Source: Bacteroidales bacterium (GTDB lineage Bacteria; Bacteroidota; Bacteroidia; Bacteroidales; UBA932). Taken from it: a stretch of 7,008 nucleotides of DNA. Below are positions 5,177 to 7,008 of the stretch, piece by piece. The notes under the pieces were generated by a model, which saw nothing but the letters and a program-made list of their open reading frames with translations, was not told the DNA's origin and searched no databases. Positions within the stretch are counted from its first letter, which is position 1. Each line of letters opens with the position of its first letter. The stretch spans positions 1 to 7,008 of the forward strand of contig JALNXR010000104.1 in assembly GCA_023230265.1 (NCBI GenBank), in the 5' to 3' direction. The position numbers and the translations under genes are program-made.

Positions 5177-6838
5177 ATGACAGATCTCGAGATTGCTCAC
5201 AAATTTCAAATGAAACCCGTAACCGAAGTTGCGGCACAGTTAGGTATTCAGCCGGATGACCTTGAACTTTACGGTAAATATAAGGCAAAACTGCCTCTAA
5301 AATTTATAGACAGATCTAAGTTTGGAAAGCTCATTCTCGTTTCAGCAATTTCCCCCACTCCTGCCGGAGAAGGTAAAACCACAGTCTCCATCGGACTTTC
5401 ACAGGCACTCAACCGGATAGGCAAAAGATCTGCGGTTGTGCTCAGGGAACCATCTCTTGGCCCCGTATTCGGGATTAAAGGAGGAGCGACCGGGGGAGGA
5501 TACTCGCAGGTTGTTCCTATGGAGGATATCAATCTCCATTTTACAGGGGATTTTGCTGCAATTGAAAAGGCTCACAATCTTTTAGCCGCATTGATAGACA
5601 ATAATATTCAGAGTAAAACCCGTTCATTGAATCTGGATCCCCGTACAATCTCCTGGAAAAGGGTAATGGATATGAATGACAGGTCCCTGAGATCAGTTGT
5701 GGTAGGGCTGGGTGGTATAACTTACGGTATTCCCAGAGAGACCGGATTCGATATCACCGCTGCTTCTGAGGTAATGGCAATCCTCTGTCTGTCAAACAGC
5801 ATAGAAGACCTTAAAACCAGGCTGGGTAATATTTTTGTAGGATACACCTTTGACAAAAAACCTGTCTATGCCAGAGATCTTAAAGCAAACGGAGCGATGG
5901 CCGCCCTGCTCAAAGATGCAATCAAACCAAACCTGGTTCAGACTCTGGAGGGAACCCCGGCAATAATTCACGGTGGCCCTTTTGCAAACATAGCCCAGGG
6001 AACAAACTCGGTACTCGCCACCCAGACTGCACTCTCCCTTACAGATTACACAGTAACAGAAGCCGGGTTCGGATTTGATCTTGGCGCAGAGAAATTCCTG
6101 GATATAAAGTGCAGAAGTGCAAAGTTGTCTCCAAACGCAGCTGTGCTGGTTGCAACAGTGAGAGCTTTGAAATATCACGGAGGTCAGCCGCTAAAAGAGA
6201 TCAAAACCCCCAATGTGGAAGCACTTAAGAAAGGCGTTGCAAACCTTGAAAAGCATGTGGAGAATATCAGATTGTTCTCCCTTGCCCCGGTAGTTGCAAT
6301 CAACAGATTCGTAACCGATACAGAAGAGGAGCTTGCTTTCCTGCAACAATTCTGCAAAGAGAAAAACATTCCTGTCTCTGTGATAGATGTATGGGGAAAA
6401 GGGGGAGCAGGTGCAGAAGAACTAGCCCGGATGGTGGTTGATGCTGCTGCGGATTGCTGTCCAAACTTCCTCCCGCTTTATCCGCTTACAGACAGTGTTG
6501 AGAAGAAGATAGAGACAATTGCTAAAAAGATATACGGAGCAGAGGCTGTGGACTATACTGCAAAGGCAAAAAACCACCTCGCCAGAATATCAAATCTTGG
6601 ACTGGAGAATCTTGCCATCTGTATGGCAAAGACACAAAAATCCCTGTCTGACAATCCTGAATTACTGGGAAGACCAAAGGATTTTGTAATCACTGTCAGG
6701 GAGATAGAGATTGCATCCGGAGCAGGTTTTCTGGTGCCTATCACAGGGGAGATAATGCGTATGCCCGGTCTGCCCGAGGAGCCCGCATCAGAGAGAATGG
6801 ATATTGACAACGAGGGGAATATAACCGGACTGTTCTAG
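5177..6838 (+). CDS. fhs: Formate-tetrahydrofolate ligase (formyltetrahydrofolate synthetase)
   Basis: ATP-dependent cytoplasmic enzyme joining formate to tetrahydrofolate to give 10-formyl-THF for purine synthesis, formyl-Met-tRNA and one-carbon interconversion. The 553-residue protein is complete and close to the usual family length. It contains the P-loop TPAGEGKTT (61-69), the signature REPSLGPVFGIKGGATGGG (R90 to G108) and DINLHFTGD (117-125). F378 (NRFVT) and W406 (DVWGKGGAGAEE) match the two aromatic residues that sandwich the folate ring in the Moorella enzyme (F384 and W412) with a constant offset, and K67 and R90 likewise fit K74 and R97. Nothing essential is missing. The ATG chosen directly begins the conserved N-terminal helix; no Shine-Dalgarno is present. 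It is transcribed divergently from the dsrC operon and has no partner gene within the window, so whether it also works in a Wood-Ljungdahl or glycine/serine route cannot be judged. No clear terminator follows it. Confidence 0.98.
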   Translation: MTDLEIAHKFQMKPVTEVAAQLGIQPDDLELYGKYKAKLPLKFIDRSKFGKLILVSAISPTPAGEGKTTVSIGLSQALNRIGKRSAVVLREPSLGPVFGIKGGATGGGYSQVVPMEDINLHFTGDFAAIEKAHNLLAALIDNNIQSKTRSLNLDPRTISWKRVMDMNDRSLRSVVVGLGGITYGIPRETGFDITAASEVMAILCLSNSIEDLKTRLGNIFVGYTFDKKPVYARDLKANGAMAALLKDAIKPNLVQTLEGTPAIIHGGPFANIAQGTNSVLATQTALSLTDYTVTEAGFGFDLGAEKFLDIKCRSAKLSPNAAVLVATVRALKYHGGQPLKEIKTPNVEALKKGVANLEKHVENIRLFSLAPVVAINRFVTDTEEELAFLQQFCKEKNIPVSVIDVWGKGGAGAEELARMVVDAAADCCPNFLPLYPLTDSVEKKIETIAKKIYGAEAVDYTAKAKNHLARISNLGLENLAICMAKTQKSLSDNPELLGRPKDFVITVREIEIASGAGFLVPITGEIMRMPGLPEEPASERMDIDNEGNITGLF

Positions 6839-6872
6839 AATGGTCATGCGGCTGAATTCAACTTAAAGTTCC

Positions 6873-6913
6873 CCACATAAAGTGGCTATGGATCTTAGCC
6901 TAAAAGTGCTAGG
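6873..6913. repeat. Cluster of three short inverted repeats after fhs
   Basis: Three small stem-loop candidates follow one another and share edges: CCAC/GTGG (6873-6876 with 6882-6885), GGCTA/TAGCC (6884-6888 with 6896-6900) and CCTA/TAGG (6899-6902 with 6910-6913). The stems are 4-5 bp and no long T-run follows, so this is not a convincing terminator, although it may act as a weak 3' end structure for the fhs transcript. The rest of 6839-6923 shows no gene. Confidence 0.35.
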
Positions 6914-6923
6914 TGTTTGTATC

Positions 6924-7003
6924 GTCCTGAAAAAAGTTGACAGGTTATTAGTCAATAATAAGTTGGCTGTTCGTTAGTCCTGTCATAGGTTGACAGCCGT
7001 TGT
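6924..7003. repeat. Three degenerate direct repeats, 26-27 bp period, possible mobile-element end
   Basis: GTCCTGAAAAAAGTTGACAG (6924-6943) recurs as GTCCTGTCATAGGTTGACAG (6977-6996), identical at 16 of 20 positions. A diverged middle copy, GTCAATAATAAGTTGGCTG (6951-6969), starts 27 bp after the first and 26 bp before the third, so the spacing is regular. Inside the third copy is a perfect hairpin, CTGTCA (6980-6985) and TGACAG (6991-6996), and GGCTGT (6965-6970) can pair with ACAGCC (6993-6998). Regular repeats of this kind occur at transposase-binding ends of insertion sequences or as protein-binding iterons. No transposase gene is inside the window, so the mobile-element reading is only a possibility. 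Confidence 0.5.
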
Positions 7004-7008
7004 TTGCA

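Noticed and set aside
5792..6178. Minus-strand open frame of 128 codons inside fhs
   Set aside because: The opposite frame is a clearly conserved formate-tetrahydrofolate ligase; this frame has an atypical, cysteine-rich composition typical of an antisense shadow.
6873..6913. Intrinsic terminator for fhs
   Set aside because: The stems are only 4-5 bp and no T-run follows in the plus direction, so it does not meet the usual criteria.

Overview
The window looks like chromosomal DNA of an anaerobic or facultatively anaerobic member of the Bacteroidota. The evidence is a mid-range to low G+C content, AT-rich spacers, start codons without Shine-Dalgarno sequences, and promoter-like motifs of the Bacteroidota type (TTTG at -33, TAnnTTTG at -7). 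The lineage is an inference; no rRNA or other marker gene is present.

Layout. On the minus strand at the left edge is a two-gene nucleotide-sugar cluster: ugd (UDP-glucose 6-dehydrogenase), then, 4 nt downstream, the N-terminus of a gene that resembles UDP-glucuronate decarboxylase and runs off the window. Together they would convert UDP-glucose to UDP-glucuronate and then UDP-xylose for surface polysaccharide. A strong intrinsic terminator lies just upstream of ugd and ends the next operon.

That operon (about 5038 down to 1594, minus strand) is the most interesting part. In transcription order it holds a two-cysteine DsrC protein, a small NarI/DsrM-like membrane cytochrome b subunit, a DsrK/HdrD-like iron-sulfur protein with a CCG-type active-site motif, and a PLP-dependent cysteine desulfurase-family enzyme. 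The genes are 6 to 13 nt apart. No dsrAB, dsrEFH or other dissimilatory sulfur gene is visible. The set suggests a membrane-bound redox module that exchanges electrons between the quinone pool and the DsrC disulfide or trisulfide, with cysteine as a possible sulfur source. That combined function is inferred.

A 138-bp AT-rich spacer with back-to-back promoter candidates separates this operon from fhs (formate-tetrahydrofolate ligase), which is transcribed rightward and complete. After fhs the last 170 bp contain no gene. They hold short inverted repeats and three degenerate direct repeats with a 26-27 bp period, possibly the edge of a mobile element that continues outside the window.
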